DNA of 64,000 bases from Myxococcales bacterium (GTDB lineage Bacteria > Myxococcota_A > Polyangia > Haliangiales > Haliangiaceae): contig JADJUF010000037.1 in the NCBI GenBank assembly GCA_016717005.1, positions 1-64,000 on the forward strand, read 5' to 3'. Position 1 is the stretch's first letter. Each line of letters opens with the position of its first letter. A program made the translations under genes and the position numbers. Under the pieces are notes generated by a model, which was given only the letters and a program-made list of their open reading frames with translations, did not search any database and was not told the origin of the DNA. Positions 50,183-58,979 of this stretch are shown here, one piece after another.

Positions 50183-51733
50183 ATGCGCCTGCCCCACCTC
50201 CTCGTCCCGCTCACCCTCCTCGCCGCCTGCGGCGACAACTCCGGCCCCGCGCTCGAGCCCGACGCGCAGGCGCTCGTCTGCACGCCGCCGGCGGCCGAGC
50301 TGCCGACCTCGGGCCCGTTCGCGAGCCCCGACGACCTGCCGCTGCCCACCGACTGCGTCGCCGGCGGCCTGCGCGATCTGCCGGGCCGCTGGTTCGTCGC
50401 CGACCTGACCCGGCTGTTCACGTTCGCGTACCCGCGCTTCGAGGGCAGCTGCGACGTCGGCTTCCAGCAGTTCGGCGAGCCCGCCGACGACCCCGACGTC
50501 AGCGACGGCTTCGCGCACCACACCTGGTCCGACGGCACCCGGTATTACGCGCGCACGTACTACAAGTTCGGCGCGTCGTTCGAGTACGTCGTGGCCAGGA
50601 CCGCGTGCGTCCGCGCCGACGGCTCGCTCGCGGTCACCGGCGGCTTCTACACCACCGACCAGGGCGAGCTCGTCTACACCGAGCAGGGCACCCGGTTCGG
50701 GGTCAAGGACGAGCCGGCCCGGGGCCTGACCCGGCTGGGCGGGCTGGCGCGCTGGGGCGCGCTCGGCGACCGCGCGATCGTCGGCTACAACGTCGTCGTC
50801 GACGGCGACGTCGCGTTCGTGGTCGGGCCCGAGGGCCTCGACACGATCGACGTCAGCGACCCGGCCGCCCCGGCCCACCTCGGCCACGTCGGCGGCGGCC
50901 AGCAGGACGGCTTCAACGACGTGCGCGTGGTCCGCGGCGCCGGCCGGGTCGTCGCGTTCTGCTCGGCCCTGCAGGACAACGTCACCGCGGTCATCGACGT
51001 CACCGATCCGGCCGCGCCGGTGCGCCTGGCCGACCTGCCCGAGTACTCGCACTCGGTGTTCGTGCGCGCGGACGGCAACCGCACGCTGCTCTACCTCGCG
51101 ACCTACACCAACGCGGTGCCGGTCTACGACGTCACCAACCCGCGCCAGCCGATGCGCCTCGGCGCGCCGGTGGTGCCGGGCGAGGAGGCCGGCATCCACG
51201 ACCTGCACGTCGTCGGCGATCTGATCTACGCCAACAACACCACCGCCGGCATGATCGCGATCGACGTCAGCGCCGGGCTCGACCAGCCGGCGGTCGAGCG
51301 CGGGCGCATCGCGACGACCTACAGCCACGCCAGCTGGGCCGCCACGATCGGCGGCCGACAGATCGTGATCCACGGCGACGAGGGCATGACGCCGACCGGC
51401 GGCGCGTTCATGCGGATCCTCGACGGCGATCCCGCGTCGGCGACGTTCATGACCGAGCTGGCGCGCTGGAGCACCCGGCCCGAGGTCGGCATCCACAACA
51501 TGCAGATCGTCGGCACCAAGGCCTACGTCTCGCACTACCAGGACGGCATCCGGATCGTCGAGCTGGCCGACCCGACCCACCCGGTCGAGATCGCGCACTA
51601 CAACACCTGGGACGAGGCCACCGCGCCCGGCGACGCGTTCGAGGGCGCGGTCGGGGTCCGGCCCGGCGCCGACGGCCTGGTCTACGTGGCCGACATCGCC
51701 CAGGGCCTGATCATCCTGCGCGAGACGCCCTAG
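50183..51733 (+). CDS. LVIVD-repeat beta-propeller lipoprotein
   Basis: 516 residues. The signal MRLPHLLVPLTLLAACG has a lipobox. Multiple LVIVD-type blades follow: GLDTIDVSDPAAPAHLGHVGG, VTAVIDVTDPAAPVRLADLP, NAVPVYDVTNPRQPMRLGAPV, GIRIVELADPTHPVEIAHYNT. The fold is a surface beta-propeller; the function is unknown. Asp residues in the blade motifs (DVSDP, DVTDP) suit Ca or carbohydrate binding. TACGGT ends 10 nt before the ATG. It is divergent from the SCP2 gene by 229 bp, in which I see nothing further. Confidence 0.88.
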   Translation: MRLPHLLVPLTLLAACGDNSGPALEPDAQALVCTPPAAELPTSGPFASPDDLPLPTDCVAGGLRDLPGRWFVADLTRLFTFAYPRFEGSCDVGFQQFGEPADDPDVSDGFAHHTWSDGTRYYARTYYKFGASFEYVVARTACVRADGSLAVTGGFYTTDQGELVYTEQGTRFGVKDEPARGLTRLGGLARWGALGDRAIVGYNVVVDGDVAFVVGPEGLDTIDVSDPAAPAHLGHVGGGQQDGFNDVRVVRGAGRVVAFCSALQDNVTAVIDVTDPAAPVRLADLPEYSHSVFVRADGNRTLLYLATYTNAVPVYDVTNPRQPMRLGAPVVPGEEAGIHDLHVVGDLIYANNTTAGMIAIDVSAGLDQPAVERGRIATTYSHASWAATIGGRQIVIHGDEGMTPTGGAFMRILDGDPASATFMTELARWSTRPEVGIHNMQIVGTKAYVSHYQDGIRIVELADPTHPVEIAHYNTWDEATAPGDAFEGAVGVRPGADGLVYVADIAQGLIILRETP

Positions 51734-51898
51734 CCCCGCCGCGCGCCGGCGCCGCACGCTTCGGCGGGGCCGCCGCAGCCCCGGCGGCGCGCTTCTGCCG
51801 GGCCGCCGTCGCCCTGCCCGCGCACGGATGCCGCGCGCTTCTGCGCGGCCGCCCGCTGGTGCCGCCGGCCCAGCGGGCGTAAGAGTACGGTCGAACCG

Positions 51899-53275
51899 AT
51901 GGGCTCGCCGCTCGATGTCCTGCTCGCCGATGGTGTGATCGACGAGGTCCTCGGCCGCCTCAAGAGCGGCAAGGAGGCCGACATCTCGCTGGTCGTGCAC
52001 CGCGGCGACGTGGTGGCCGCCAAGATCTACAAGGACCGCGCGACCCGCAGCTTCAAGAACAACGCCGAGTACAAGGAGGGCCGCAAGACCCGCAACACCC
52101 GCACCCAGCGGGCCATGGACAGCGGCGGCTCGTTCGGGCGCGCCGCCGCCGAGGAGGCGTGGAAGGCGGCCGAGGCGACCGCGCTCGGCAAGCTCGTCGC
52201 CCAGGGCGTGCGGGTGCCGCGCCCGATCATGTTCTACGAGGGCGTGCTGCTGATGGAGCTGGTCCGCGGCGCCGACGGCGAGGCGGCCAAGCGCCTGATC
52301 GACGTCGCCCTCGAGCCGAGCGCCGCGGCAGGGATCTACGAGGATCTGCGCGGCCAGATGGTCGCGATGCTGTGCTGCGATCTGATCCACGGCGATCTGT
52401 CGCCGTACAACATCCTCGCGGCCGCGGCCGGCCCGACGATCATCGACTTCCCGCAGGTGCTGTCGGCGGCGCACGCGTCGCGCGCCCAGCACTTCTTCCA
52501 GCGCGACTTCGACAACGTGCTGCGCTACTGCGCCGCCGCCGACCCGGCGCTGAAGGTGCGCGCCGCCGACGCCAGCGCGATCTGGCGCGCGTACACCGGG
52601 CGCTACCTGACGCCTGGGTTCGTGCCGCCGATCCCGCGCCCGCCGCCGCCGCCGCGTCGCCACGAGCCGCGCCGCCTCGACCCGCGCGCGGGCGGCCCCG
52701 AGCCCCGCCGCGACAACGCCCGCGGTCCCGAGCCTCGGCGCGGCGACGCGCGCGGTCCCGATCTCCGCGGTCCCGATCCGCGGCGCGGCGACGCCCGCGG
52801 TCCCGATCCGCGCGGTCCCGATCCGCGGCGCGGCGACGCCCGCGGTCCCGATCCGCGCGGTCCCGATCCTCGGCGCGGCGACGCCCGCGGCCCTGATCTC
52901 CGCGGTCCCGATCCGCGGCGCGGCGACGCCCGCGGTCCCGATCCGCGCGGTCCCGATCCGCGGCGCGGCGACGCCCGCGGTCCTGATCTCCGCGGTCCCG
53001 ATCCGCGGCGCGGCGACGCCCGCGGCCCTGATCTCCGCGGTCCCGATCCGCGGCGCGGCGATCCGCGTCGCGCGCCCGGGCCCCACCCGCCGTCGAGGTC
53101 GCAGCCGCCCGGCCCGGCCCGCATCGACACCCGCCCCGCGTCGCCGCGCCCTCCGCGCCCCGCGCCGCCGCCACTGCGCGCACCGCGCCCGATGCCCCCG
53201 CGTCCCGCGCCGGGCTCCGACGGCGACCGGCCGCGCTCCCCCGGTCGCCAGCGCCGGCGCCGACGCTACGACTGA
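51899..53275 (+). CDS. RIO1-type kinase with a long repetitive Arg/Gly/Pro/Asp tail
   Basis: 458 residues. The RIO kinase domain (about 1-245) has SGKEADISLVVHRGDVVAAKIYK (P-loop-like), the catalytic loop LIHGDLSPYNILAA (HGD, Asn) and the Mg motif IDFPQVLS. After a proline stretch (PPIPRPPPPPRR) the tail contains seven copies of a 15-residue repeat, RGDARGPD(L/P)RGPDP(R) (45-bp units, about 52739-53060). It ends in a Pro/Arg-rich region (RRRRRYD). Such tails do not belong to the typical bacterial RIO family. TACGGT ends 7 nt before the ATG. Confidence 0.85.
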   Translation: MGSPLDVLLADGVIDEVLGRLKSGKEADISLVVHRGDVVAAKIYKDRATRSFKNNAEYKEGRKTRNTRTQRAMDSGGSFGRAAAEEAWKAAEATALGKLVAQGVRVPRPIMFYEGVLLMELVRGADGEAAKRLIDVALEPSAAAGIYEDLRGQMVAMLCCDLIHGDLSPYNILAAAAGPTIIDFPQVLSAAHASRAQHFFQRDFDNVLRYCAAADPALKVRAADASAIWRAYTGRYLTPGFVPPIPRPPPPPRRHEPRRLDPRAGGPEPRRDNARGPEPRRGDARGPDLRGPDPRRGDARGPDPRGPDPRRGDARGPDPRGPDPRRGDARGPDLRGPDPRRGDARGPDPRGPDPRRGDARGPDLRGPDPRRGDARGPDLRGPDPRRGDPRRAPGPHPPSRSQPPGPARIDTRPASPRPPRPAPPPLRAPRPMPPRPAPGSDGDRPRSPGRQRRRRRYD

Positions 53276-53348
53276 GCGCGGCGGTATGGGCGGTTGTTTT
53301 GGGCTGTGCGAGAAGTCACATCGCCGGCGACCGCGATAGGATGGCCGG

Positions 53349-54233
53349 ATGAACAAAGTCCTGGGATTCGTGTGCGCTGCGGCGCTGCTTGGCTGTGGCA
53401 AGAGCGACAAGGGTGACAAGAAGCCGGCCGCGGGTCCGGCGCCCACCACCGGCGGCGCGACCGCGACCGGCGGCGCGACCGCGACCGGCGGCACCACGGG
53501 CGCCGCGACCGGCGCGCCGGCCACGGACGAGAAGCCGGCGCCGCCCGCCGACTCGTTCAAGGGCAAGGTCCGGGTCGTCAACCTGCTGGTCGATCGTGAC
53601 GGCAAGGGCCAGGCGGTCGACGTCTGGGCCAAGCGGACGTTCACGAACGGCCCGGTGCGCCTGGCCGAGAACGTCGCCACCGGCACCGCGTCGCCGTGGT
53701 TCGCGACCCCCGACGGACACTCGGTGGTGATCGTGCCGGCCGGCGCCGGTCCCGACGCCCGGGACAAGGAGCTCGGCGGCCTGTCGCACGGCAAGGACGG
53801 CGAGATGTACAGCCACACGCTCACCCTCAACGACAGCGGCAAGCCGTCGGCGGGCCTGTCGAGCTTCAAGGCCGAGAAGCCGGCCGCGGGCCAGGGCCTG
53901 GTCGTGCTCGAGGCCGGCGCGTTCCAGGGTCACGCCGAGGCGTTCAAGCCGATGCTCGGCAGCTGGGGCTACGCGTTCAAGGTCGGCGACGGCAAGGCCT
54001 GCCGCGAGGGCCGCCAGAAGGGCCTGAACCTCGGCGGCACCAGCTACGTCGACTACGAGGTCCCGCCCGGCAAGGCCACGTTCGCGCTGCACATGGGCGA
54101 CGACTACGACTGCAAGAAGCCGGCGGTGTACACCTTCGACGTCGACGTCGCCGCCGACGCCGCCACGATGGTCCATGTCTACACCCCCGACGCCAAGAGC
54201 ATCGCGCACCTGACGCTGCCCCTCGACGTGTGA
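53349..54233 (+). CDS. Lipoprotein with DUF4397-like domain and Gly/Thr linker
   Basis: 294 residues. The signal MNKVLGFVCAAALLGCG precedes a Lys-rich then Thr/Gly/Ala repeat linker (TGGATATGGATATGG) to about residue 60. The rest (KVRVVNLLVDRDGKGQAVDVWAKRTF, GTASPWFATPDGHSVVIVPAG) resembles DUF4397 beta sandwiches. The C-terminal part (SYVDYEVPPGKATFALHMGDDYDCKKP) probably forms a second beta domain. The function is unknown. TAGGAT ends exactly 6 nt before the ATG. The gap to the RIO kinase gene is 73 bp. Confidence 0.7.
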   Translation: MNKVLGFVCAAALLGCGKSDKGDKKPAAGPAPTTGGATATGGATATGGTTGAATGAPATDEKPAPPADSFKGKVRVVNLLVDRDGKGQAVDVWAKRTFTNGPVRLAENVATGTASPWFATPDGHSVVIVPAGAGPDARDKELGGLSHGKDGEMYSHTLTLNDSGKPSAGLSSFKAEKPAAGQGLVVLEAGAFQGHAEAFKPMLGSWGYAFKVGDGKACREGRQKGLNLGGTSYVDYEVPPGKATFALHMGDDYDCKKPAVYTFDVDVAADAATMVHVYTPDAKSIAHLTLPLDV

Positions 54234-54251
54234 GCGGGCGCGGCGGTGTGA

Positions 54252-54830
54252 TCAGCGGATCGTGTAGCCGAGGTGGATGGCGGGGAACACGGTCAGGGCG
54301 CTGGGCTCGTAGGTGCCGCCGCCGAGCGTGATCGGATCGGCGCCGAGCTGGTAGCCGACGCCGAGCCAGGGCGTGGCGTAGAGGTCGTGCGGCAGCCCGA
54401 TCCGGTAGCCGAGGTTGACGCCGACGGCGAGCTGATGCTGGCGCGCGGCGAGGTCGGTGCCCTGGCGGCGGGCCTCGATCTCGAGCAGGCCAGCGTCGAC
54501 GCCGGCGAACCAGCCGCGCTGGGTCGGGCCGACGAAGTACTGCAGCTTGGCGCCGTAGCCGGTGAAGGCGACGTCGAAGCCGTCGTCGTCGTGGGCGAAC
54601 GCCGGCATGGCCATCGCGAAGTTGCCCAGGTCGACCCGCCAGTGCCCGGCGCCGAGGCCGACGTGGAGCGAGTGGCCGGCCAGCGCGTAGGCGGTGGGAT
54701 CGATCTCGACGTCGGCCCGGAGGCTGGGCGCGGCGGCGGCGACGTCGGCGTCGGCGACGTCGGCGGCGGCGGTGGCGGTGGGGGCGAGGACGGTGACAGC
54801 GGCGAGGACCGTGGCGGTGAGGTGCTGCAT
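54252..54830 (-). CDS. Outer-membrane beta-barrel-like protein
   Basis: 192 residues. The signal peptide MQHLTATVLAAVTVLAPTATAAA ends at about 23. The mature protein alternates aromatic and aliphatic residues (SLHVGLGAGHWRVDLGNFAMAMPAF, WFAGVDAGLLEIEA, PHDLYATPWLGVGYQLGADPITLG), as small beta-barrels do, and ends AIHLGYTIR. Open frame upstream to 54908 is dismissed because the signal peptide starts at 54830. It is divergent from a LysR gene with 65 bp between the start codons, so LysR may regulate it. Confidence 0.72.
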   Translation of the reverse strand: MQHLTATVLAAVTVLAPTATAAADVADADVAAAAPSLRADVEIDPTAYALAGHSLHVGLGAGHWRVDLGNFAMAMPAFAHDDDGFDVAFTGYGAKLQYFVGPTQRGWFAGVDAGLLEIEARRQGTDLAARQHQLAVGVNLGYRIGLPHDLYATPWLGVGYQLGADPITLGGGTYEPSALTVFPAIHLGYTIR

Positions 54831-54853
54831 GGCCACACTCTGGGGCCTGCGTG

Positions 54854-54889
54854 AGCGCATGGTAACTGCGCGAAAGCGCATGGTACTAT
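54854..54889 (+). promoter_or_regulatory. LysR operator/promoter region
   Basis: AGCGCATGGTA occurs twice, at 54854-54864 and 54875-54885, exactly 21 bp apart (two helical turns). Between them TGCGC (54867-54871) and GCGCA (54876-54880) form an inverted repeat. The -10-like TACTAT (54884-54889) ends 6 nt before GTG 54896. The second direct repeat overlaps the -10, consistent with self-repression. Confidence 0.65.
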
Positions 54890-54895
54890 ACACGT

Positions 54896-55810
54896 GTGCA
54901 TATCCCATGGAGCGAGGTCGAGCTGGTGGTCGCGATCGCCGACGCCGGCAGCCTGAGCAAGGCCGCGGCGGCGCTCGGCGTCACCCAGCCCACGGTCAGC
55001 CGGCGCCTGGCCGCCCTCGAGGCCGACCTCGGCGAGCCGCTGTTCGCCCGCAGCGTCGACGGCGCCGCGCTGACCGGGTTCGGCGAGCGGGTGCTCGAGC
55101 CGGCCCGCCGCATGGCCGGCTGCGCCGCCGAGGTGGCGCGCACCGCCGCCGCCGTCGACGCTCGCCCGCGCGGGGTCGTGCGCGTGACCGCGCCGCCGGG
55201 GATCGCGTTCGAGTTCCTGGCGCCGCTGGCGGTGCACCTGCGGGCCACGCTGCCCGAGCTCGAGCTCGAGGTGCGCTCGACGATCGACTACCTCGACCTC
55301 ACCCGCGGCGACGCCGATCTCGCGCTGCGGATGCAGCCGCTGACCCGCCCGGATCTCCAGCGCGCCCTGGTCGCGGTCGCCAGCGTCGAGCACGGCGTCG
55401 CCGCGTTCGGCTCAGCTGGGTACGCGCGCGGCCTGCCCCGCGGCTACGGCTTCGCCGACGTCGCGTGGATCGCGTGGCCCACGGCGCTCGCGCACCTGCC
55501 GCCCAACCCCCAGCTGGCCGCGCGCATCCGCGGCTTCCGCCCAGCGTTCGCGTCCGACGACTTCCTGGTGCAGCTGCGCGCGGCCGAGGCCGGCGCCGGC
55601 GCGATCTTCCTCGGGCGCCTGCGCAGCCCGCGGGCCCTGCCGACGCCGCTGGTCGAGCTCGCGCTCGACACCTCGGCGCTGCGCTCGACGCTGCACCTGA
55701 TCGCGACCCGCGCCGCGCTGGCGATCCCGCGGGTCCGGGCGGTCGCCGACGTCCTCGCCGCCGAGCTCACGACCGCGGGCCGAGCCAGCGCGCCCCGGCG
55801 CAAGCGCTGA
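54896..55810 (+). CDS. LysR-family transcriptional regulator
   Basis: 304 residues. The N-terminal winged helix SEVELVVAIADAGSLSKAAAALGVTQPTVSRRLAALEADLGEPLF is canonical. The effector domain begins at about 92 (GVVRVTAPPGIAFEFLAPLA) and ends GRASAPRRKR. It probably responds to a small molecule. The neighbouring divergent outer-membrane gene is the likely target. Start GTG, leaderless promoter and operator lie immediately upstream. Confidence 0.93.
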   Translation: MHIPWSEVELVVAIADAGSLSKAAAALGVTQPTVSRRLAALEADLGEPLFARSVDGAALTGFGERVLEPARRMAGCAAEVARTAAAVDARPRGVVRVTAPPGIAFEFLAPLAVHLRATLPELELEVRSTIDYLDLTRGDADLALRMQPLTRPDLQRALVAVASVEHGVAAFGSAGYARGLPRGYGFADVAWIAWPTALAHLPPNPQLAARIRGFRPAFASDDFLVQLRAAEAGAGAIFLGRLRSPRALPTPLVELALDTSALRSTLHLIATRAALAIPRVRAVADVLAAELTTAGRASAPRRKR

Positions 55811-55830
55811 CGGTCACGGCCTCGACGACC

Positions 55831-56751
55831 TCAGGGCATCGACGCGTCGGCGTACGCGCAGGCCTCGACCGCGCCCTCGGTCGGCAGCCAGCTCGCCGAG
55901 TCGCCGTAGTAGACGCGGCCGAAGCTGGTGTCCCAGCACTCCGACGCGGTGACCTCGACGGTCAGGTCGCCGTTGCGGAAGCGCGCGTCGGCGCGGCCGG
56001 CGCCGGTCGCGAGCCAGCGCGAGTGCAGCGTGACCTCCTCGGGCAGGTCGCCGGCGTCGTCGGTGTCGCCGTAGATGCCGAAGACCATGTCGCCGGCGCC
56101 GTCGGCGGCCTCGCCGTAGGTGTAGTCGTAGTGGACCGGCGTCATGCCGCCGTTGCGCAGCTCGAGCTTGTCGACGTCCATGTCGAGCTGGCGCGCGCCG
56201 AGGTCGTACGTGACGCCGAGCTGCCCGGCGCCGTCGTTCTCGCGCGGGTTGACGCGCTCGGCGGCGTCGAAGTCCATCTGGAACGCGCCGGTGCCGTCGC
56301 CGCCGGCGTTGCCGTCGATCAGCGTCTCGAACGGGTTGGCGGCGTCGGCGCGGTTGCGGCCGTCGAGGTGCCAGGCGTAGGTGCCGTCGGCCAGCTCGGT
56401 GACCGTCAGGCGCCACTCGGCCGGATCGAGCGCCTCGTGGTGCGGGCCCCAGACCGCGGTGGCGCCGTCGACCGAGGTCGGCGGGAACTGCACGATCGTG
56501 TGCACCAGCACCAGCACGAACGCGGTGCCGCCGTTGAGCGTGCGGGTCAGGTCGCGGGTGGTGACGTACCACTGCGCGGTGTCGCCGACCGCGGCCATCG
56601 CCTGGCCGGCCGAGTCGGGCAGCTTGATGCGGACGTCGTTCGCGGTCGGCAGGACCTTGGCGACCGGGTGGACGCCGTCGTCCTGCTGCACGCAGGCGGC
56701 GGTGCACAGCGTGGCGGCGGCGGCGACGGCGAGCGTGAGGCGGTTCATCAT
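55831..56751 (-). CDS. Secreted lipoprotein, uncharacterised
   Basis: 306 residues. MMNRLTLAVAAAATLCTAACVQQDDG is a lipoprotein signal (lipobox LCTAAC). Beta-rich segments follow (GTAFVLVLVHTIVQFPP, EWRLTVTELADGTYAWHLDGRN, GDMVFGIYGDTDDAGD) and it ends SASWLPTEGAVEACAYADASMP. Paired cysteines lie in the last 50 residues (TASECWDTS, EACAYA). I recognise no family. TAGCGT on the minus strand ends 6 nt before the ATG. It lies 20 bp from the LysR stop, with which it converges. Confidence 0.7.
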   Translation of the reverse strand: MMNRLTLAVAAAATLCTAACVQQDDGVHPVAKVLPTANDVRIKLPDSAGQAMAAVGDTAQWYVTTRDLTRTLNGGTAFVLVLVHTIVQFPPTSVDGATAVWGPHHEALDPAEWRLTVTELADGTYAWHLDGRNRADAANPFETLIDGNAGGDGTGAFQMDFDAAERVNPRENDGAGQLGVTYDLGARQLDMDVDKLELRNGGMTPVHYDYTYGEAADGAGDMVFGIYGDTDDAGDLPEEVTLHSRWLATGAGRADARFRNGDLTVEVTASECWDTSFGRVYYGDSASWLPTEGAVEACAYADASMP

Positions 56752-56886
56752 GCCCGGACGCTAGAGCACGGCGCGTGCCGGGCGCGGGCCCCAGGCTTTC
56801 AGCCACTTGCGCTGTGGCGGGTTCCTACACGCGGCGCGCCCGTCGAGAGATCCGCCAGTGTCAACGCGCGGTCACGGCGGCCGGCG

Positions 56887-58152
56887 CTACGGGACGATCG
56901 GCTGGTGATCGGGGTCGTCGTCGGTGAACCCCGGCAGATCGCGCCACGGGTTCGCCGGGAAGCTCGGGCTGCCGGCATAGGTGTACGAGTGGGTGCCGAC
57001 GCCGTAGTCGCAGCTGGCGCCCGCGGCGCACCCGCGCTGGTACCCATCGAGGATCGCGTCGCTGACGACGCCGGCGTCGCGCGCGTACCAGGCGATCCGA
57101 CGGGCCTCCCAGCTCTTGCCGATCTGGCCCGGCCCCGTCGAGGCCCCGAAACCGACCGGCTCGGCCGACAGCAGGTGGACCGCGGTGTCGTGGATGACCA
57201 CGTGATCGGTGCCGAGGTCGCCCAGCTGCGCGAACGAGTCATTGATCGCCAGGCCGCCCGCGGTCAGCGTCGCTGCGCGCATCCACGTCCCGCCCTTGAC
57301 GTAGACGTAGTCGACCGGACCGTCGTTCATGCGGATCAGCTTGTGGAAGGACACGCGCACGGTGTTGTCGACGAACAGGTGGTTGTCGCCGCCGCTGATC
57401 CGGAAGCCCCACGCGTTGCGGTTGCCGGCCGTGACGATGTTGTTGTTCGCGAAGATCACGTCGCGGGCGCCGCCGGCGAGGTACGCGCTGCCGTCGGTGT
57501 TGCCGCTGCCGTCGGGCTCCGTCGCGACCATCCGGATGATCGAGTTGACGAACCCGATCCGCGCGTTGCCGGCGCCGCCGCCCGGCAGGTAGATCGCGAC
57601 GCCCGCGCGCTGGGCCGGCGCCACGACGCCGCTGTTGATGACGACGCCGTCGAAGACGATGTCGGTGCTGCCGGGATCGATGAGCACGCTGCCGAGCTGT
57701 CCGCCCCGGACCCGGACGCGGTGGGCGGGCGCCACGACCGGGCCCGGCAGGTGGCCGATCAAGATCACGTCGACCACGACCTGGGCGCCGAGCGTGACGT
57801 CGCAGTCGTCGACGTCGCCGAGATCGACGGTGCCGATGGCCCCGGCGGCGTCCGGCACGATCACCGCGGTGCCGGCGACCTGACACGCGGCGAGGAGGTC
57901 GGCCCGGGCCTGCGTCCCGGTCGTGGCGATCGTGACCGTGCGCGTCGTCGTCGGCAGCGTCGGCGGCTGGTAGGGGCCGACCGCGCCGCCGCCCGCGCCT
58001 GGGAGCGTGTCGAGATCGAGCGGTGGATACAGCGGGTGTGGCCGCGCGCCGACGGGCGCGTCGGGGCCGGCGTCGCCACCGCCGGCGTCGTCGCCACCGT
58101 CACAGCCGTTGACGACCAGACCCACGATCGCGATCAGCACGAGGCGGCGCAT
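56887..58152 (-). CDS. Lipoprotein with parallel beta-helix (pectate-lyase-like)
   Basis: 421 residues. The signal MRRLVLIAIVGLVVNGC has a lipobox, then an Asp/Gly/Pro linker (GGDAGPDAPVG). Beta-helix turns with stacked hydrophobics and Asn/Gly follow (GSVLIDPGSTDIVFDGVVINSG, DVIFANNNIVTAGNRNAWGF, HLFVDNTVRVSFHKLIRMNDG). It resembles parallel beta-helix surface proteins; no catalytic residues are recognised. The 135-bp gap to the next gene holds no feature. The start is ATG 58152. Confidence 0.8.
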   Translation of the reverse strand: MRRLVLIAIVGLVVNGCDGGDDAGGGDAGPDAPVGARPHPLYPPLDLDTLPGAGGGAVGPYQPPTLPTTTRTVTIATTGTQARADLLAACQVAGTAVIVPDAAGAIGTVDLGDVDDCDVTLGAQVVVDVILIGHLPGPVVAPAHRVRVRGGQLGSVLIDPGSTDIVFDGVVINSGVVAPAQRAGVAIYLPGGGAGNARIGFVNSIIRMVATEPDGSGNTDGSAYLAGGARDVIFANNNIVTAGNRNAWGFRISGGDNHLFVDNTVRVSFHKLIRMNDGPVDYVYVKGGTWMRAATLTAGGLAINDSFAQLGDLGTDHVVIHDTAVHLLSAEPVGFGASTGPGQIGKSWEARRIAWYARDAGVVSDAILDGYQRGCAAGASCDYGVGTHSYTYAGSPSFPANPWRDLPGFTDDDPDHQPIVP

Positions 58153-58220
58153 CGATCCAAGGTCGCGCGCGCGCCGGCGGCGGTCAAGGGCGCGCCCACG
58201 CCTCGCCGGCACCGGCGCGG

Positions 58221-58790
58221 TCAGCCGTTGCGCGCGAGGGCGACGAACATGCAGCGCGGGCACGCGACGCTGTCGTAGAGGTCGTCGGCGCGGACCTTGA
58301 CGAAGCGACCGAGCTTGCGGACCAGCTCGACGTCCTGCCCGGCCGCGCGACACATCGGGCAGGCCATGCCGGCGGGCTCGCCGCCCCGGAGCGCGGGCAG
58401 CGCGCGGTTGTGCTCCCACAAGGTCGGCTGGCGCTTCGGCGGCGCGACCGGCGCTGGACGCGGCGGGGCCGGCGCTGGCGCCGGCCCGGGTTGAGCGGCG
58501 GCGTCGCGGCTGCGCTGGAGCACCTGCACCCGCGCCACGAGCCGATCGCGCTCGGCGCGGACCCGGCCCAGCTCGGCCTGGGTCGCGGTCGTGTCGGTCA
58601 CCAGCTCGCGCAGGCGATCGTGCTCGGCCCGGACCCGCTGCACCTCCTGCCGCAGCTGCTCGTTCTCGGCCCGGAGGTGCACCAGCTCGGCGCTCGCCCC
58701 GTCGCCGCCGGGGTCGCCGAGGCTGCGGAGCTGAGCCTCGAGCGCGGCGATCCGCGCGTAGGCGGCGCCGAGGTCATCGCGGTAGACCAT
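58221..58790 (-). CDS. Coiled-coil protein with C-terminal zinc-ribbon
   Basis: 189 residues. An N-terminal coiled coil at about residues 10-95 (AALEAQLRSLGD, ELVHLRAENEQLRQEVQRVRAEHDRLREL). A Pro/Ala linker (QPGPAPAPAPPRPAPVAPP) leads to a zinc-ribbon: CPMCRAAG at about 145 and CPRCMFVAL at about 179, two CxxC pairs about 34 residues apart. The function is unknown; such proteins often bind nucleic acid or partner proteins. TACGCT ends 8 nt before the ATG. Its start lies next to a 31-bp tandem repeat. Confidence 0.75.
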   Translation of the reverse strand: MVYRDDLGAAYARIAALEAQLRSLGDPGGDGASAELVHLRAENEQLRQEVQRVRAEHDRLRELVTDTTATQAELGRVRAERDRLVARVQVLQRSRDAAAQPGPAPAPAPPRPAPVAPPKRQPTLWEHNRALPALRGGEPAGMACPMCRAAGQDVELVRKLGRFVKVRADDLYDSVACPRCMFVALARNG

Positions 58791-58806
58791 CGCCGTCGAG
58801 CGTACT

Positions 58807-58941
58807 CCGAACCGGACGGCCGATCGACGCGCGCGCGCCGAACCGGACGGGCGATCGACGCGCGCGCTCCGAACCCGATGGCCGATCGACGCGCGCGCGC
58901 CGAACCGGACGGGCGATCGACGCGCGCGCTCCGAACCCGAT
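58807..58941. repeat. 31-bp tandem repeat, just over four copies
   Basis: Units of 31 bp start CCGAACC(G/C)GA at 58807, 58838, 58869, 58900 and a partial one at 58931. Each contains GATCGACGCGCGCG. They lie between the divergent-transcribed zinc-ribbon gene promoter and the MDR gene's 3' end. They have no spacers, so they are not CRISPR. Confidence 0.85.
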
Positions 58942-58979
58942 CGACGCCGATCGACGCGCGCCGACGCCGACGCCTACGC

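Noticed and set aside
58807..58941. CRISPR array
   Set aside because: 31-bp units have no spacers between them.
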